Source of the DNA: Hydrogenophaga sp.
GTDB lineage: Bacteria > Pseudomonadota > Gammaproteobacteria > Burkholderiales > Burkholderiaceae_C
Reading direction: 5' to 3'
NCBI RefSeq assembly: GCF_030373245.1
Contig: NZ_JAUCZF010000004.1
Location: 310,001-374,000 of the forward strand
Length of the DNA: 64,000 bases
The translations under genes and the position numbers were made by a program. The notes under the pieces were generated by a model. It had not been told where the DNA came from. It saw only the letters and a program-made list of their open reading frames with translations, and did no database searches. Below are positions 15,856-25,677 of this stretch, one piece after another. Position 1 is the first letter of the stretch. Every line of letters starts with the position of its first letter.

Positions 15856-15913
15856 TGCATCAAGCTGGTGCCTGATTGGGTGCGTTGGCCGCAAATGGCA
15901 CGGTCTTTGTGCG
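15856..15913. promoter_or_regulatory. Two NtrC-like enhancer sites
   Basis: The first site, TGCATCAAGCTGGTGCC (15856-15872), matches the NtrC palindrome TGCACCA-N3-TGGTGCA with two mismatches. The second, at 15897-15913, contains the half-sites GCAC-N7-GTGC (15898-15912) with exact spacing. Their centres are 41 bases apart, about four helical turns, and lie roughly 157 and 198 bases upstream of the predicted nasF start. This fits nitrogen-limitation control through NtrC. Confidence 0.7.
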
Positions 15914-15958
15914 GCGCAGCATTCAAGAGCCGTGCGCTGTTTGGTCGCTCGCCGGATG

Positions 15959-17248
15959 TCAGCGTGAGCGCTCTGGCAAGACCTCCGCCATGGCCAGTAG
16001 GGCCTCGGCCACGTCCACGATGCGGCGGTTCTGGTTCATGGCCATCTGCCGCAGCGTCTTGTGGGCCTCGTCTTCGCGCAAGCTGCGGTGCGCCATGAGC
16101 AAGCCTTTGGCACGCTCGATCAGGCGGCGCTCGTTCAGGCTGGCGCGCACCGTCTCCAGCTCGTCGCTCACGGCCTGCAGGCGCCGCGCCTGGTCTTGCA
16201 CCAACTCCAGGATGGAGCGCTCCACCTGCGGGCCGTAGCCCTGACCGATGACCGGCGCCGCGTGTTGGTCCACGCCGACGACGCTCGCTTCCGCGCCGAA
16301 GAAAGAAGCCGCTTCGTCGAACGGTGCCGCCAGGTCGGCCGCACGCTCCAGCAACTGCTGGTGGGCGACCAGGTCGGCGGTGGCCGTGGCGATGCGCTCT
16401 TTGCAAAGGGTGCGCAGCCCGGCGCACAGCTGCTCTTCGGTGCGCTTCATCGCGTCGATGCACTCGGTGCAGGCGTCGAACCAGGTCTGGCTCAGGCCGG
16501 TGTCCAGCGGTCCGGCGGCGGGTGCGGTGCACAGGATTCGGCGCAGCCGCTCCAGCACCGCCGGTGGTGAGGCGGGCGAAGAATCCGCCCAAGACGGGCT
16601 GCCGTGCTCCCGTGTGAAGTCCTGGAACACCTGCAGGCAGCGTTCCTGCGACTCGATCAGGTGCAGCAAACGCTGCTGCGCCACGGGCTCGGCCTGACCG
16701 GCTGCAAACAGGGCCGAGCCGGTGGCCCGTTCCTGGCCAGCGAACTCCTTGGCCTGCATGAAGTTGAACAAGGCCACCAGGCGGCGCGAAATGAGGGGGT
16801 CGGACGCGCTGTCAGCGGCCTCGAAGACCACCGCCAGCAAGCCGTTGATAAGCCGGATGTAGGCGGCGGTGGCGCGCGCCGGCGTCCAGGTCAGCTGCTC
16901 CACCTGTTTCCGCAGCAGAGGCAAGGCATCGAGTCCCTGCAACACATAGGCAATTCGGCTGAATAGGCGCGCTCCGTGGCCTCGGCTGGAAGCAGCGGTG
17001 TCCAGATCGCTCAGGCGCTGGCGCAGCGCCTGCTCGCACAAACCCGTGTCATGCACCTGGGCACGCAAGGCCTGCTGGCAGCGCGCGCCCTGCGAGCCCA
17101 GGACCAGGTTGGACATCCCGCGTTCGCGCTGCAAGGCGTGGATCAGGTGTCCCATGGCGTCGACCAGGGAGCTGGTGAGGGCCAGTCGCTGCAGCTCGGC
17201 GATATCGCAGAGCTTGGCGGCAATCAGAAAGGGCAGTCCGGAATTCAT
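15959..17248 (-). CDS. nasR: Nitrate/nitrite-sensing transcription antiterminator NasR
   Basis: This cytosolic regulator has 429 residues. The N-terminal three quarters form an all-helical NIT nitrate/nitrite sensor domain, with the arginine-containing segment HALQRERGMSNLVLGS near residue 40. Residues from about 350 to the end form an ANTAR RNA-binding domain: LNERRLIERAKGLLMAHRSL, then EDEAHKTLRQMAMNQNRRIV. It is the Klebsiella-type NasR and would bind the twin hairpins just downstream in the nasF leader to prevent termination when nitrate is present. No clear ribosome-binding site precedes the ATG. Confidence 0.92.
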   Translation of the reverse strand: MNSGLPFLIAAKLCDIAELQRLALTSSLVDAMGHLIHALQRERGMSNLVLGSQGARCQQALRAQVHDTGLCEQALRQRLSDLDTAASSRGHGARLFSRIAYVLQGLDALPLLRKQVEQLTWTPARATAAYIRLINGLLAVVFEAADSASDPLISRRLVALFNFMQAKEFAGQERATGSALFAAGQAEPVAQQRLLHLIESQERCLQVFQDFTREHGSPSWADSSPASPPAVLERLRRILCTAPAAGPLDTGLSQTWFDACTECIDAMKRTEEQLCAGLRTLCKERIATATADLVAHQQLLERAADLAAPFDEAASFFGAEASVVGVDQHAAPVIGQGYGPQVERSILELVQDQARRLQAVSDELETVRASLNERRLIERAKGLLMAHRSLREDEAHKTLRQMAMNQNRRIVDVAEALLAMAEVLPERSR

Positions 17249-17368
17249 GCGTGCAAGGATCGGCAGCCCGCGGCCGCCACTGATCTGGGCTCAGCAACAT
17301 CCGTGCCGTACGGATGTCGCGCACACTGGGGAGGCGATGCCGCAGTGCTGGCTGGAACAAGCCAGGTG

Positions 17369-18055
17369 TCAGGCCGGGCTCATGCCGTGGGCCTGCTTGA
17401 TCTGGGCCGTGGCAGCCGAGGCCAGAAACGCCAGCAAAGCTTGTACTTCCCGAGGCTGCTCGCAGGCCACAGTGCGCGCTGCCGAGAAGGTGGTGATGAT
17501 CTGGATGGCAGACGGCAAGGGTCCGAGCACGGTGATGCCGGGCAAATCCTTCAGCTCGCTGAGCTGCTGAAAGCCCAGCGCCACCTCGCCGCTGGCCACC
17601 AGCGAGCCCACCGCCACACCGGGCGGCGCGGTCACGGTCCGATTGCGCAGGGTGTCGGCCAGCCCCCAGCGCTCGAACAGCGCTGTCACGGCCACGCCGC
17701 TGGGTCCGGTGGAGATACCCACACTGGCCGCGGCCAGCACCGCGGCCTTGACCTGGGCTTCGGTTTCGATGGCTGGCGCCGGACTGTCGGCGCGTACCGC
17801 CAGCGCCACGCCCGAGCGGGCCAGGTCGATCCGGCTCTCGGCCAGCAGCTGGCCGCTGGCCGAGAGCTGTTCGATGGCGTTGGCCGCGAGCACGACCACG
17901 TCAAACGCTTCGCCGGCCTGCACCCGTTCGGCCGCGTTCACACCACCCACCGACACCAGCGATACCGTGGTGTCCGGCTGGATGGCCTGGAACTGCTGGT
18001 TCAGGTCTGACAGCAGGGCCTGGGTGGCCATGGAAGAAATCATGCGGATATTCAT
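17369..18055 (-). CDS. ModA-like molybdate-type substrate-binding protein without evident signal peptide
   Basis: This protein of 228 residues has the ModA/extracellular solute-binding type-2 fold. The N-terminal strand-helix [18 protein letters not shown], the segment [11 protein letters not shown] and the late segment [19 protein letters not shown] are typical of the relatives annotated as molybdate ABC transporter binding proteins. With the ATG at 18055 there is no signal peptide. A GTG about 23 codons upstream would add a hydrophobic stretch ([13 protein letters not shown]), but would place the start against the tsaD start on the other strand. No modBC genes are nearby. Its place next to nasR and a molybdoenzyme operon suggests molybdenum-related function, but this is inference. 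Confidence 0.72.
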   Translation of the reverse strand: MNIRMISSMATQALLSDLNQQFQAIQPDTTVSLVSVGGVNAAERVQAGEAFDVVVLAANAIEQLSASGQLLAESRIDLARSGVALAVRADSPAPAIETEAQVKAAVLAAASVGISTGPSGVAVTALFERWGLADTLRNRTVTAPPGVAVGSLVASGEVALGFQQLSELKDLPGITVLGPLPSAIQIITTFSAARTVACEQPREVQALLAFLASAATAQIKQAHGMSPA

Positions 18056-18124
18056 GAGCACGGCGCAGAGAAGAGGGAGGGTGAACCGGATTATCCCTAC
18101 CAGTCGCACCCGTACACTCACCGC

Positions 18125-19219
18125 ATGCTGATCCTGGGCTTTGAATCTTCCTGCGATGAAACCGGTGTGGCGCTGGTGGATGCCAGTGGCGCCGGGGTGC
18201 CGCGCCTGCTGGGCCACGCGCTGCACAGCCAGATCGAGATGCATCAGGCCTACGGCGGTGTGGTGCCTGAGCTGGCCAGCCGAGACCACATCCGGCGCGT
18301 GCTGCCGCTGACCGATGCGGTGCTGGCACAGGCCGCGTTGCCGCTGACGGCGGTGGACGCGGTGGCCTACACCCGCGGCCCTGGTCTGGCTGGTGCTTTG
18401 CTGGTGGGGTCGGGCGCGGCCTGCGCGATGGCAATGGCGCTGGGCAAGCCGGTGATCGGCATCCATCACCTCGAAGGTCACCTGCTCTCGCCCTTTCTCA
18501 GCGCCGACCCGCCAGAGTTTCCTTTTGTGGCCTTGCTGGTGTCGGGTGGCCACAGCCAGCTGATGCGGGTCGACGGCGTCGGGCGTTACAGCTTGCTGGG
18601 CGAGACCATCGACGACGCGGCGGGCGAAGCGTTTGACAAGTCGGCCAAGCTGCTGGGTCTGGGTTACCCCGGCGGCCCGGCACTCGCCCGCCTCGCCGAG
18701 CAGGGAGACCCGACGCTGTACCGCTTTCCGCGCCCGCTCCTGCACAGCGGTGACCTCGATTTTTCCTTTGCTGGCCTCAAGACCGCGGTGCTGACTCAGG
18801 TCAAGCGCCTGGCGCACGCGCGGCCCGAAGGCCCGGCCACGCCTGCGCTGGCCGAAGCCTTGGGCGAGCAGGCCAAGGCCGATGTGGCAGCCAGCGTGCA
18901 GGCCGCCATCGTGGAGGTGCTGGTGAAAAAATCTGTGGCTGCGCTGGATGCCACCGGCCTGAACCGGCTGGTCGTGGCCGGTGGCGTCGGCGCCAATGCA
19001 CGGCTGCGGGAGCAGCTCGACGCCGCTGGTGCCCGGCGCCAGGCGCGCGTGCACTACCCCGAGCTGCACCTGTGCACCGACAACGGCGCCATGATCGCGC
19101 TGGCCGCGGGCCTGCGGGTTCAGGCCGGGCTGGTGCCGTTGGGCGAAGAGGCGCCTCGTTATGCCTTTGACGTGAAGCCCAGGTGGCCCCTGGCCGAGCT
19201 GGGCCAGGCCCTGGCGTGA
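18125..19219 (+). CDS. tsaD: tRNA N6-adenosine threonylcarbamoyltransferase
   Basis: This 364-residue ASKHA-fold protein transfers the threonylcarbamoyl group to A37 of tRNAs reading ANN codons, working with TsaB and TsaE. It begins with the ATP-binding motif [17 protein letters not shown] and has the metal-binding [10 protein letters not shown] motif. The sequences [13 protein letters not shown] and [16 protein letters not shown] complete the nucleotide-binding pocket. It is full length and divergent from the ModA-like gene, with only about 70 bases between the starts. Confidence 0.97.
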   Translation: MLILGFESSCDETGVALVDASGAGVPRLLGHALHSQIEMHQAYGGVVPELASRDHIRRVLPLTDAVLAQAALPLTAVDAVAYTRGPGLAGALLVGSGAACAMAMALGKPVIGIHHLEGHLLSPFLSADPPEFPFVALLVSGGHSQLMRVDGVGRYSLLGETIDDAAGEAFDKSAKLLGLGYPGGPALARLAEQGDPTLYRFPRPLLHSGDLDFSFAGLKTAVLTQVKRLAHARPEGPATPALAEALGEQAKADVAASVQAAIVEVLVKKSVAALDATGLNRLVVAGGVGANARLREQLDAAGARRQARVHYPELHLCTDNGAMIALAAGLRVQAGLVPLGEEAPRYAFDVKPRWPLAELGQALA

Positions 19220-19334
19220 GTGCCACCGCCCATAATCCCGCGTGACGTTACCTCGTCACCCGCCCAGCCGGTCCAGACAGTGGACCGGCGTGTTCTCTCA
19301 ACGCGCTGACCCTCGCGGCTTCTTTCAATACGCC

Positions 19335-20630
19335 ATGTTGCATTTCCTGTTTCTCCGTCGATCCTGGTTCGCTGGCTTGCTCGGCGCCTGCATCACTGTT
19401 CTGGCGGCCAGCTCCTGGGCGCAGACGCCTGCGGTGCCCCCCGCGGCGCCGATCCGAATTGGCATGATCGAAGGCCTGTCCGGCGCGTTTGCCAACACCG
19501 GCGAGGCGGTTTTTCGCAACCTGGTCTGGGCGACCGAGCGCGTCAACGCCCGCGGCGGCGTCAAGTTGCCCGGCGGCAACCGGCCGCTGGTGATTGAGCG
19601 TCTGGACAGCAAAGGCCAGACCGAAGAGGCCTTGTCGTCGCTGCGCTCGGCGATTGACCGCGACATCAGTTTCGTGACCCAGGGCAATTCGTCGGCCGCC
19701 GCAGCCGCACTGATCGAGGCCATCAACAAGCACAACGAGCGCGACAACGCGCGCCAGGTGCTGTTTCTCAACTACTCGGCGGTCGATCCCATGCTGACCA
19801 ACGAGCGCTGCAGTCCGTGGCACTTCCGCTTCGATGCCCATGCCGACATGCGGATGACTGCGCTGATGAGCGTGCTGCGCGAGGACCGTGCGCTCAAACG
19901 CATCTACCTGATTGGTCAGGACTACAGCTTTGGCCAGGGCGTGCTGCGCGAGGCGCGTCGTCAGCTCGGCGAGCAGCGCCCCGACGTGACCATCGTGGGC
20001 GACGAGCTGCATCCGATGGCGCGCATCAAGGACTTCCTGCCTTACGCAGCCAAGATCAAGGCCAGCGGGGCGCAGGCCGTGCTCACCGGCAACTGGGGCA
20101 ACGACCTCACTTTGCTCGTGAAGGCGGCGCGCGAGGTCGGCTTTGACGGCAGCTTCTACACGTTTTACGGCAACGCCTTGGGTGCGCCGGCTGCGATGGG
20201 CGAGGCCGGTATCGGCAAGGTCATCGCCGTCGCTGACTGGTTCCCCAACGTGCCCACCGCATCCTCCGAAGCGTTCTACCGGTCGTTCCGCCAGCGCTTT
20301 CCCAAGCCCGAGGACGATTATGTGCACATGCGCATGCAGCTCATGATCGAGGCGCTGGCCCAGGCGATCGAGCGCGCCGGATCACTCGAGGTCGCGCGCG
20401 TGGCCGTTGAGCTGAAAAATGCGGAAGTGACTCTGGCTGGCCAGACTGCGCGCATGCGCGCGGCCGATCACCAGCTCCAGCAGCCGCTGGCGGTGGCGGT
20501 GATGGACCGCCAGGGCGCGCCCGGTGTGAAGTTCGATGTGGAAGGTTCGGGCTTCGGCTTTCGCGTCGTGCGGCAGCTAACGCCGCAACAGGCCGAACTG
20601 CCGCACAGTTGCACCATGGACAGGCCATGA
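19335..20630 (+). CDS. Type-1 periplasmic binding protein of an ABC transporter
   Basis: This 431-residue secreted receptor of the branched-chain amino acid type has a signal peptide of about 30 residues ending near ASSWAQ. The mature N-terminus contains IRIGMIEGLSGAFANTGEA. The start at 19335 is placed just before the signal peptide; the open frame extends 31 codons upstream without signal-like sequence. The ligand is unknown. It ends two bases before the upstream open frame of the aminotransferase and may be cotranscribed with it. It differs clearly from the binding protein at 182-1390. Confidence 0.88.
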   Translation: MLHFLFLRRSWFAGLLGACITVLAASSWAQTPAVPPAAPIRIGMIEGLSGAFANTGEAVFRNLVWATERVNARGGVKLPGGNRPLVIERLDSKGQTEEALSSLRSAIDRDISFVTQGNSSAAAAALIEAINKHNERDNARQVLFLNYSAVDPMLTNERCSPWHFRFDAHADMRMTALMSVLREDRALKRIYLIGQDYSFGQGVLREARRQLGEQRPDVTIVGDELHPMARIKDFLPYAAKIKASGAQAVLTGNWGNDLTLLVKAAREVGFDGSFYTFYGNALGAPAAMGEAGIGKVIAVADWFPNVPTASSEAFYRSFRQRFPKPEDDYVHMRMQLMIEALAQAIERAGSLEVARVAVELKNAEVTLAGQTARMRAADHQLQQPLAVAVMDRQGAPGVKFDVEGSGFGFRVVRQLTPQQAELPHSCTMDRP

Positions 20631-20670
20631 TGTGCGGTGCGGTCAACTCCCGCTGGCAAGGAGCAATGTG

Positions 20671-21879
20671 ATGCGTCAGGTGGTCATGGGTCTGGAGGAG
20701 TCGCGCATCCGCGAGGTGGCCAACGAAGGCTTGGGCCGCGACGATGTGCTCAAGTTCTGGTTCGGCGAAAGCGACGAGGCCACTCCCGAGTTCGTGCGCG
20801 AGGCCGCCATGGCCTCGCTGCAGGCGGGCGACACGTTTTATGCCCACAACCTGGGGCTGGTGGAGCTGCGTCAGGCGATCGCGGTCTACACCGAAACCCT
20901 GCACCCCGGGCAGGGCGCGACCCACTGGCTGCCGCGCCTGGCGGTGACCTCCGGCGGGGTCAACGGGCTCATGCTGGCATCGCAGGCGCTGGTGAATGCA
21001 GGCGATGAGGTGGTGGTGGTCACGCCGGCCTGGCCCAATCTGGTGGCGCAGCCCCTCATCATGGGTGCCCGGGTGGTCCGTGTGCCGCTCAAGGTGGTGC
21101 AGTCCGGACCACGCGCGGGCGCCTGGGTGCTGGACATGACCGCGCTGCTGGCCGCGATCACACCCGCTACGCGGATGCTGGTGCTCAACGCACCGAACAA
21201 CCCCACGGGCTGGACGCTGGACCGAGAGCAGCAGGCCACCATTCTTGACCACTGCCGTCAGACCGGCACCTGGATCCTGGCCGACGAGGTCTACGAGCGC
21301 CTCTATTTCGCCGGCGACACCGATAACGGCGCTGCCAGCAGCTTTCTGGACGTGGCCGACCCCGACGACCGCCTGATCGTGGCGCACAGCTTTTCTAAGA
21401 GCTTTCTCATGACGGGTTGGCGCCTGGGCTGGCTGGTGATGCCGCAAGAGTTGACCCATGCCATGGGCAAACTCATCGAATTCAACACCTCGTGCGCCCC
21501 GGTGTTCATCCAGCGCGCCGCGCTGGCGGCGATCCAGCGCGGCGACGATATCACCCCGGCACTGGTGGCCCACCTCCAGGTCTGCCGCGATACCCTGGTG
21601 CCGCTGCTGCGCGAGACGCCCGGTGTCACCCTGGCCGAGCCGCGCGGCGGCATGTACGCCTTTTTCCGCCTGGATGGCCATGACGACTGCCTGGACACGG
21701 CCAAGCGCCTGGTGCGCGAAGCTGGCGTTGGCCTGGCACCGGGCAGCGCTTTTGGTGCCGAGTCGGCTGGCTGGCTGCGCTGGTGTTTTGCCAGCCGCGA
21801 CCCACAGCGGCTGGTACAGGGGGTCGAGCGGCTTCGCGCCTGGCTGGCGCGCGCTCCAGGCGCCAGCACTGGGCTATAA
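20671..21879 (+). CDS. Pyridoxal phosphate-dependent aminotransferase (class I/II)
   Basis: This 402-residue fold-type I aminotransferase has the cofactor-binding lysine at about residue 243 in SFSKSFLMTGWRLGW. It also has the substrate-phosphate segment VLNAPNNPTGW and the tyrosine-containing ADEVYERLYF. The N-terminal part resembles aspartate-type aminotransferases. A start at 20671 follows AAGGAG; a GTG one codon earlier is possible. The amino acid substrate is not evident. The adjacent amino-acid-type binding gene may indicate a catabolic role, a weak inference. Confidence 0.88.
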   Translation: MRQVVMGLEESRIREVANEGLGRDDVLKFWFGESDEATPEFVREAAMASLQAGDTFYAHNLGLVELRQAIAVYTETLHPGQGATHWLPRLAVTSGGVNGLMLASQALVNAGDEVVVVTPAWPNLVAQPLIMGARVVRVPLKVVQSGPRAGAWVLDMTALLAAITPATRMLVLNAPNNPTGWTLDREQQATILDHCRQTGTWILADEVYERLYFAGDTDNGAASSFLDVADPDDRLIVAHSFSKSFLMTGWRLGWLVMPQELTHAMGKLIEFNTSCAPVFIQRAALAAIQRGDDITPALVAHLQVCRDTLVPLLRETPGVTLAEPRGGMYAFFRLDGHDDCLDTAKRLVREAGVGLAPGSAFGAESAGWLRWCFASRDPQRLVQGVERLRAWLARAPGASTGL

Positions 21880-21880
21880 T
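21875..21880 (+). promoter_or_regulatory. Probable -10 box for rpsO
   Basis: A perfect TATAAT overlaps the stop codon of the aminotransferase gene about 125 bases upstream of rpsO. The -35 region is weak. Just downstream an inverted repeat, TTGCCGTCAAGCTTGATGGCAA with one mismatched pair (21887-21908), would form a hairpin near the 5' end of the rpsO leader. Confidence 0.45.
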
Positions 21881-22005
21881 CCTCGGTTGCCGTCAAGCTT
21901 GATGGCAATTCACGCCCGTTGCGGCGGTCAGAATCGATGGTCCTTGCAGGACTCATTGAGGGGCTGACAGGCTGCGTCGGGTCGCTTGTAACCCAAGGAC
22001 ATTCC

Positions 22006-22272
22006 ATGATCGCCCAAGACATCAAAGCCGCCGTCATCGCGGACAACGCCCGTGCCGCCAAGGACACAGGCAGCCCAGAAGTGCAGGTCGCCATCCTGAC
22101 CGCGCGCATCAACGAGCTCACCCCCCACTTCAAGACCCACGCCAAGGACCACCACGGCCGCCGCGGTCTGCTGCGCATGGTGAGCCGCCGCCGCAAGCTG
22201 CTGGACTACCTGAAGTCCAAGGACGCCGAGCGCTACATCGCCCTGATCCAGAAATTGGGTCTGCGCAAGTAA
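22006..22272 (+). CDS. rpsO: 30S ribosomal protein S15
   Basis: This 88-residue protein is uS15, which binds 16S rRNA helices 20-22 and helps form the platform of the small subunit. The conserved segments [22 protein letters not shown] and [22 protein letters not shown], shown here in part, cover the RNA-binding face. It has the standard length. It precedes pnp as in most proteobacteria, with a terminator and a structured leader between them. Confidence 0.97.
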   Translation: MIAQDIKAAVIADNARAAKDTGSPEVQVAILTARINELTPHFKTHAKDHHGRRGLLRMVSRRRKLLDYLKSKDAERYIALIQKLGLRK

Positions 22273-22298
22273 TTGTGCGTCTGGGCTGACACGCAAAA

Positions 22299-22334
22299 CG
22301 CCTGAGTTGGTTCGCTGGCTCGGGCGATTTTTGT
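22299..22334 (+). terminator. Terminator after rpsO
   Basis: The arms CGCCTGAGTTGG and CTGGCTCGGGCG pair over twelve positions (several G-T pairs) around a TTCG loop and are followed by ATTTTTGTTTG. It begins 27 bases after the rpsO stop codon, so part of the transcripts would end before pnp. Confidence 0.82.
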
Positions 22335-22389
22335 TTGTAAGCCCCCATTTTTTAGATTCCGGAGCAACAACAACAGAGCGAAGCTGTGT

Positions 22390-22442
22390 CATTCCAACGG
22401 CGTTGCGGCCCCTCAGGGCTCGCTTGCAGCACCGCTGGAATG
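22390..22442 (+). promoter_or_regulatory. Structured leader hairpin upstream of pnp
   Basis: The arms CATTCCA (22390-22396) and TGGAATG (22436-22442), with further GCG/CGC pairing and an inner GCCC-CTCA-GGGC hairpin, fold into a branched stem about 90 bases before the pnp start. In Escherichia coli a stem-loop in the pnp leader is cut by RNase III and used for PNPase self-control. Whether this hairpin plays that part here is inference. Confidence 0.45.
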
Positions 22443-22530
22443 GCATCGTGTTCTGGGTTGTGATTCCGGGTTTTGTGCAGATTGTCTGCACGCCATGCCA
22501 CCCATGCGGGTGGCGCAGAGGAGCAAAACC

Positions 22531-24648
22531 ATGAGCATGTTCAACAAAGTCACCAAGACCTTCCAGTGGGGCCCGCACACGGTCACCATGGAAACCGGCG
22601 AAATCGCCCGCCAGGCCACCGGCGCCGTGCTGGTCAACATCGACGACACCGTGGTGCTGGCCACCGTGGTCGCCAAGACCGAGGCCAAGGCTGGCCAGGA
22701 CTTCTTCCCCCTGACTGTCGACTACACCGAAAAAACCTATGCCGCCGGCAAGATCCCCGGCAGCTTCTTCAAGCGCGAAGGCCGTCCCAGCGAGCTGGAG
22801 ACGTTGACCTGCCGCCTGATCGATCGTCCGATCCGTCCGCTGTTCCCCGAAGGCTTCTACAACGAAGTGCAGGTGATCGTGCACGTGGTGAGCCTGAACC
22901 CTGAAGTTCAGGCCGACATCGCCGCCATGATCGCGACCTCGGCCGCGCTGTCGGTCAGTGGCATCCCGTTCAATGGCCCCATCGGCGCGGCCCGCGTCGG
23001 TTATGTCAATGGCCAGTACGTGCTCAACCCTGGACAGACCCAGCTGCAAGACAGCCAGCTCGACCTGGTGGTCGCTGGCACTCAGGCTGCCGTGCTGATG
23101 GTGGAGTCTGAAGCGCAGCAACTGAGCGAAGAAATCATGCTTGGCGCCGTGGTGTTTGGTCATGAGCAGGGCAACATCGCGATCGCTGCGATCAACGAGC
23201 TGGTGCGTGACGCGGGCAAGCCGACCTGGGACTGGCAGCCGCCGGCCAAAGACGAGGCGCTGATCGCCAAGATCGACGGCCTGGCCAAGGCCAAGCTGGA
23301 GGCCGCTTACCAGATCCGCAACAAGCAGGCTCGCACCCAGGCCTGCCGCGCAGCCTACGCCGATGTGATGGCCGCTCTGAAGGCCGAGGGCACGGCTTTC
23401 GACAGCGTGGCCATCGAGGCCCTGCTGTTTGAAATCGAAGCCAAGATCGTGCGTGGCCAGATCCTGGCTGGCGAGCCGCGCATCGACGGCCGCGACACTC
23501 GCACCGTGCGTGCCATCGAAATCCGCAACAGCGTGCTGCCGCGCACCCACGGTTCGTGTCTGTTCACCCGAGGTGAGACCCAGGCGCTGGCTGTCGCGAC
23601 GCTGGGCACCGACCGCGATGCTCAGCGCATCGACGCCCTGGCTGGTGACTTCCAGGACCGCTTCATGTTGCACTACAACATGCCTCCCTTCGCCACCGGC
23701 GAAGCGGGCCGTTTCGGCAGCCCCAAGCGCCGAGAAATCGGCCACGGCCGTCTGGCCAAGCGCGCACTGATTGCCGCACTGCCGAGCAAGGAAGACTTCC
23801 CCTACACCATGCGCGTGGTGTCGGAAATCACCGAGTCCAACGGCTCGTCTTCGATGGCGTCGGTCTGTGGCGGCTGCCTGGCATTGATGGACGCCGGTGT
23901 GCCGATGAAGGCTCACGTGGCCGGCATCGCCATGGGCCTGATCAAGGATGGCAACCGCTTTGCCGTGCTGACCGACATCCTGGGTGACGAAGATCATCTG
24001 GGCGACATGGACTTCAAGGTCGCGGGTACCACCAACGGCATTTCCGCCCTGCAGATGGACATCAAGATCCAGGGCATCACCAAGGAAATCATGCAGGTGG
24101 CACTGGCCCAGGCCAAGGAAGCGCGCATGCACATCCTGGGCAAGATGCAGGAAGCCATGGGCGAAGCGAAGACCGAGGTGTCGAACTTCGCGCCCAAGCT
24201 CTTCACCATGAAGATCAATCCCGAGAAGATCCGCGACGTGATCGGCAAGGGCGGCGCGGTCATTCGTGCGCTGACCGAAGAAACCGGTTGCCAGATCAAC
24301 ATCGACGAAGACGGCACCATCACCATCGCGTCTGCCGACAGTGCCAAGGCCGATGAGGCCAAGCGCCGCATCGAGCAAATCACCGCCGAAGTGGAAATTG
24401 GCAAGATCTACGAAGGCCCGGTCACCAAGATCCTGGACTTCGGCGCTCTGATCAACCTGCTGCCCGGCAAGGACGGCCTGCTGCACATCAGCCAGATTGC
24501 GCACGAGCGCGTGGAGAAGGTGACGGACTACCTGAGCGAAGGTCAGATCGTCAAGGTCAAGGTGCTGGAGACCGACGAAAAAGGCCGTGTCAAGCTGTCC
24601 ATGAAGGCCTTGCTCGACCGCAACGAGCAGCCACAGCAGCAGCCCTGA
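22531..24648 (+). CDS. pnp: Polyribonucleotide nucleotidyltransferase (PNPase)
   Basis: This 705-residue enzyme degrades RNA from the 3' end with phosphate, alone or in the degradosome. It has two RNase PH domains separated by a helical linker. The second carries the active-site segment [25 protein letters not shown], quoted here in part as [21 protein letters not shown] domain ([17 protein letters not shown]) and an S1 domain ([20 protein letters not shown]) follow. The start at 22531 lies eight bases after AGAGGAG. The upstream hairpin and rpsO arrangement match the conserved operon. Confidence 0.97.
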   Translation: MSMFNKVTKTFQWGPHTVTMETGEIARQATGAVLVNIDDTVVLATVVAKTEAKAGQDFFPLTVDYTEKTYAAGKIPGSFFKREGRPSELETLTCRLIDRPIRPLFPEGFYNEVQVIVHVVSLNPEVQADIAAMIATSAALSVSGIPFNGPIGAARVGYVNGQYVLNPGQTQLQDSQLDLVVAGTQAAVLMVESEAQQLSEEIMLGAVVFGHEQGNIAIAAINELVRDAGKPTWDWQPPAKDEALIAKIDGLAKAKLEAAYQIRNKQARTQACRAAYADVMAALKAEGTAFDSVAIEALLFEIEAKIVRGQILAGEPRIDGRDTRTVRAIEIRNSVLPRTHGSCLFTRGETQALAVATLGTDRDAQRIDALAGDFQDRFMLHYNMPPFATGEAGRFGSPKRREIGHGRLAKRALIAALPSKEDFPYTMRVVSEITESNGSSSMASVCGGCLALMDAGVPMKAHVAGIAMGLIKDGNRFAVLTDILGDEDHLGDMDFKVAGTTNGISALQMDIKIQGITKEIMQVALAQAKEARMHILGKMQEAMGEAKTEVSNFAPKLFTMKINPEKIRDVIGKGGAVIRALTEETGCQINIDEDGTITIASADSAKADEAKRRIEQITAEVEIGKIYEGPVTKILDFGALINLLPGKDGLLHISQIAHERVEKVTDYLSEGQIVKVKVLETDEKGRVKLSMKALLDRNEQPQQQP

Positions 24649-24661
24649 GCGAGCCGTTCTG

Positions 24662-25660
24662 GTGACGAAGATGCAAGCGGTCGAGATCAGCGCGTTCGGC
24701 GCACCTGAGGTGCTGCGTTTGTGCGAGCGGCCAATGCCGGTCGCCGGCGCTGGCGAAGCGCTGATCCGCGTGTCTGCGTCCGGCATCAACCGACCCGATG
24801 TGCTGCAGCGAAGTGGCGCCTACCCGCCGCCGCCCGGTGCCTCCGACCTGCCAGGTCTGGAGGTGGCGGGTGTGATCGAAGCGGGCGATGCAGAGGCCTT
24901 GGCGCAAGCCGGTCTCAAGCTCGGCGACCGCGTCTGCGCGCTGGTGGCTGGTGGCGGCTATGCGCAGTGCTGCGTGGCACCTGTGGGTCAGTGTCTGCCG
25001 GTGCCCGAGGGTCTGGACGATGTGGCCGCGGCTTCGTTGCCTGAGACCTTTTTCACCGTCTGGAGCAATGTGTTTGACCGCGCCCGGCTGCAGGCCGGCG
25101 AAACCCTGCTGATCCAAGGCGGCACCAGCGGCATCGGCGTGACCGCGATCCAGCTGGCCAAGGCGCTCGGCGCCACTGTGATCGCTACCGCCGGCAGCGA
25201 CGAAAAATGTGCGGCATGTCTGCAACTTGGCGCTGATCACGCCATCAACTACAAGGCGCAAGACTTCGCCGCCGAGGCCATTAGGCTCACCGATGGCCGC
25301 GGCGTCAACGTGGTGCTCGACATGGTCGCTGGCAGCTACGTGGCGCGCGAGGTGGAATGCCTGGCCGAGGACGGCCGCTTGGTGATCATCGCGGTGCAGG
25401 GCGGCGTCAAGGCAGATTTCAACGCCGGCTTGGTGCTGCGCCGCCGGCTGGTGATCACCGGCTCCACATTGCGCCCGCGGCCAGTGGCCTTCAAGACGGC
25501 GATTGCGCAGAGGCTGCGCGAGCAGGTCTGGCCGCTGCTGGCGCAGGGAAAGGTCAAGCCGGTGATCCACCGCGTGTTTCCGGCCGCCGAGGCAGCCGAG
25601 GCTCATGCCTTGATGGAATCCAACCAGCACATCGGCAAGATCGTGCTGACCTGGGCTTGA
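24662..25660 (+). CDS. NAD(P)H-quinone oxidoreductase (zeta-crystallin/PIG3 type)
   Basis: This 332-residue medium-chain dehydrogenase/reductase is of the zinc-free quinone oxidoreductase group. An N-terminal GroES-like domain contains [20 protein letters not shown]. The Rossmann domain has [19 protein letters not shown] for NADPH. The zinc ligands of alcohol dehydrogenases are absent. The GTG start at 24662, 13 bases after pnp, or the ATG at 24671 are both possible. It lies between pnp and tpiA, an order common in Comamonadaceae, and its physiological quinone is unknown. Confidence 0.9.
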   Translation: MTKMQAVEISAFGAPEVLRLCERPMPVAGAGEALIRVSASGINRPDVLQRSGAYPPPPGASDLPGLEVAGVIEAGDAEALAQAGLKLGDRVCALVAGGGYAQCCVAPVGQCLPVPEGLDDVAAASLPETFFTVWSNVFDRARLQAGETLLIQGGTSGIGVTAIQLAKALGATVIATAGSDEKCAACLQLGADHAINYKAQDFAAEAIRLTDGRGVNVVLDMVAGSYVAREVECLAEDGRLVIIAVQGGVKADFNAGLVLRRRLVITGSTLRPRPVAFKTAIAQRLREQVWPLLAQGKVKPVIHRVFPAAEAAEAHALMESNQHIGKIVLTWA

Positions 25661-25677
25661 TGTCCGGGGAGATACCT

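Noticed and set aside
18056..19069. N-terminal extension of the ModA-like frame across tsaD
   Set aside because: The extension is antisense to tsaD; only the part up to 18055 resembles a binding protein.
21928..24789. A 953-codon minus-strand open frame opposite rpsO and pnp
   Set aside because: It is the shadow of pnp codon structure; the translation has no recognisable domain, and the plus-strand genes are unambiguous.
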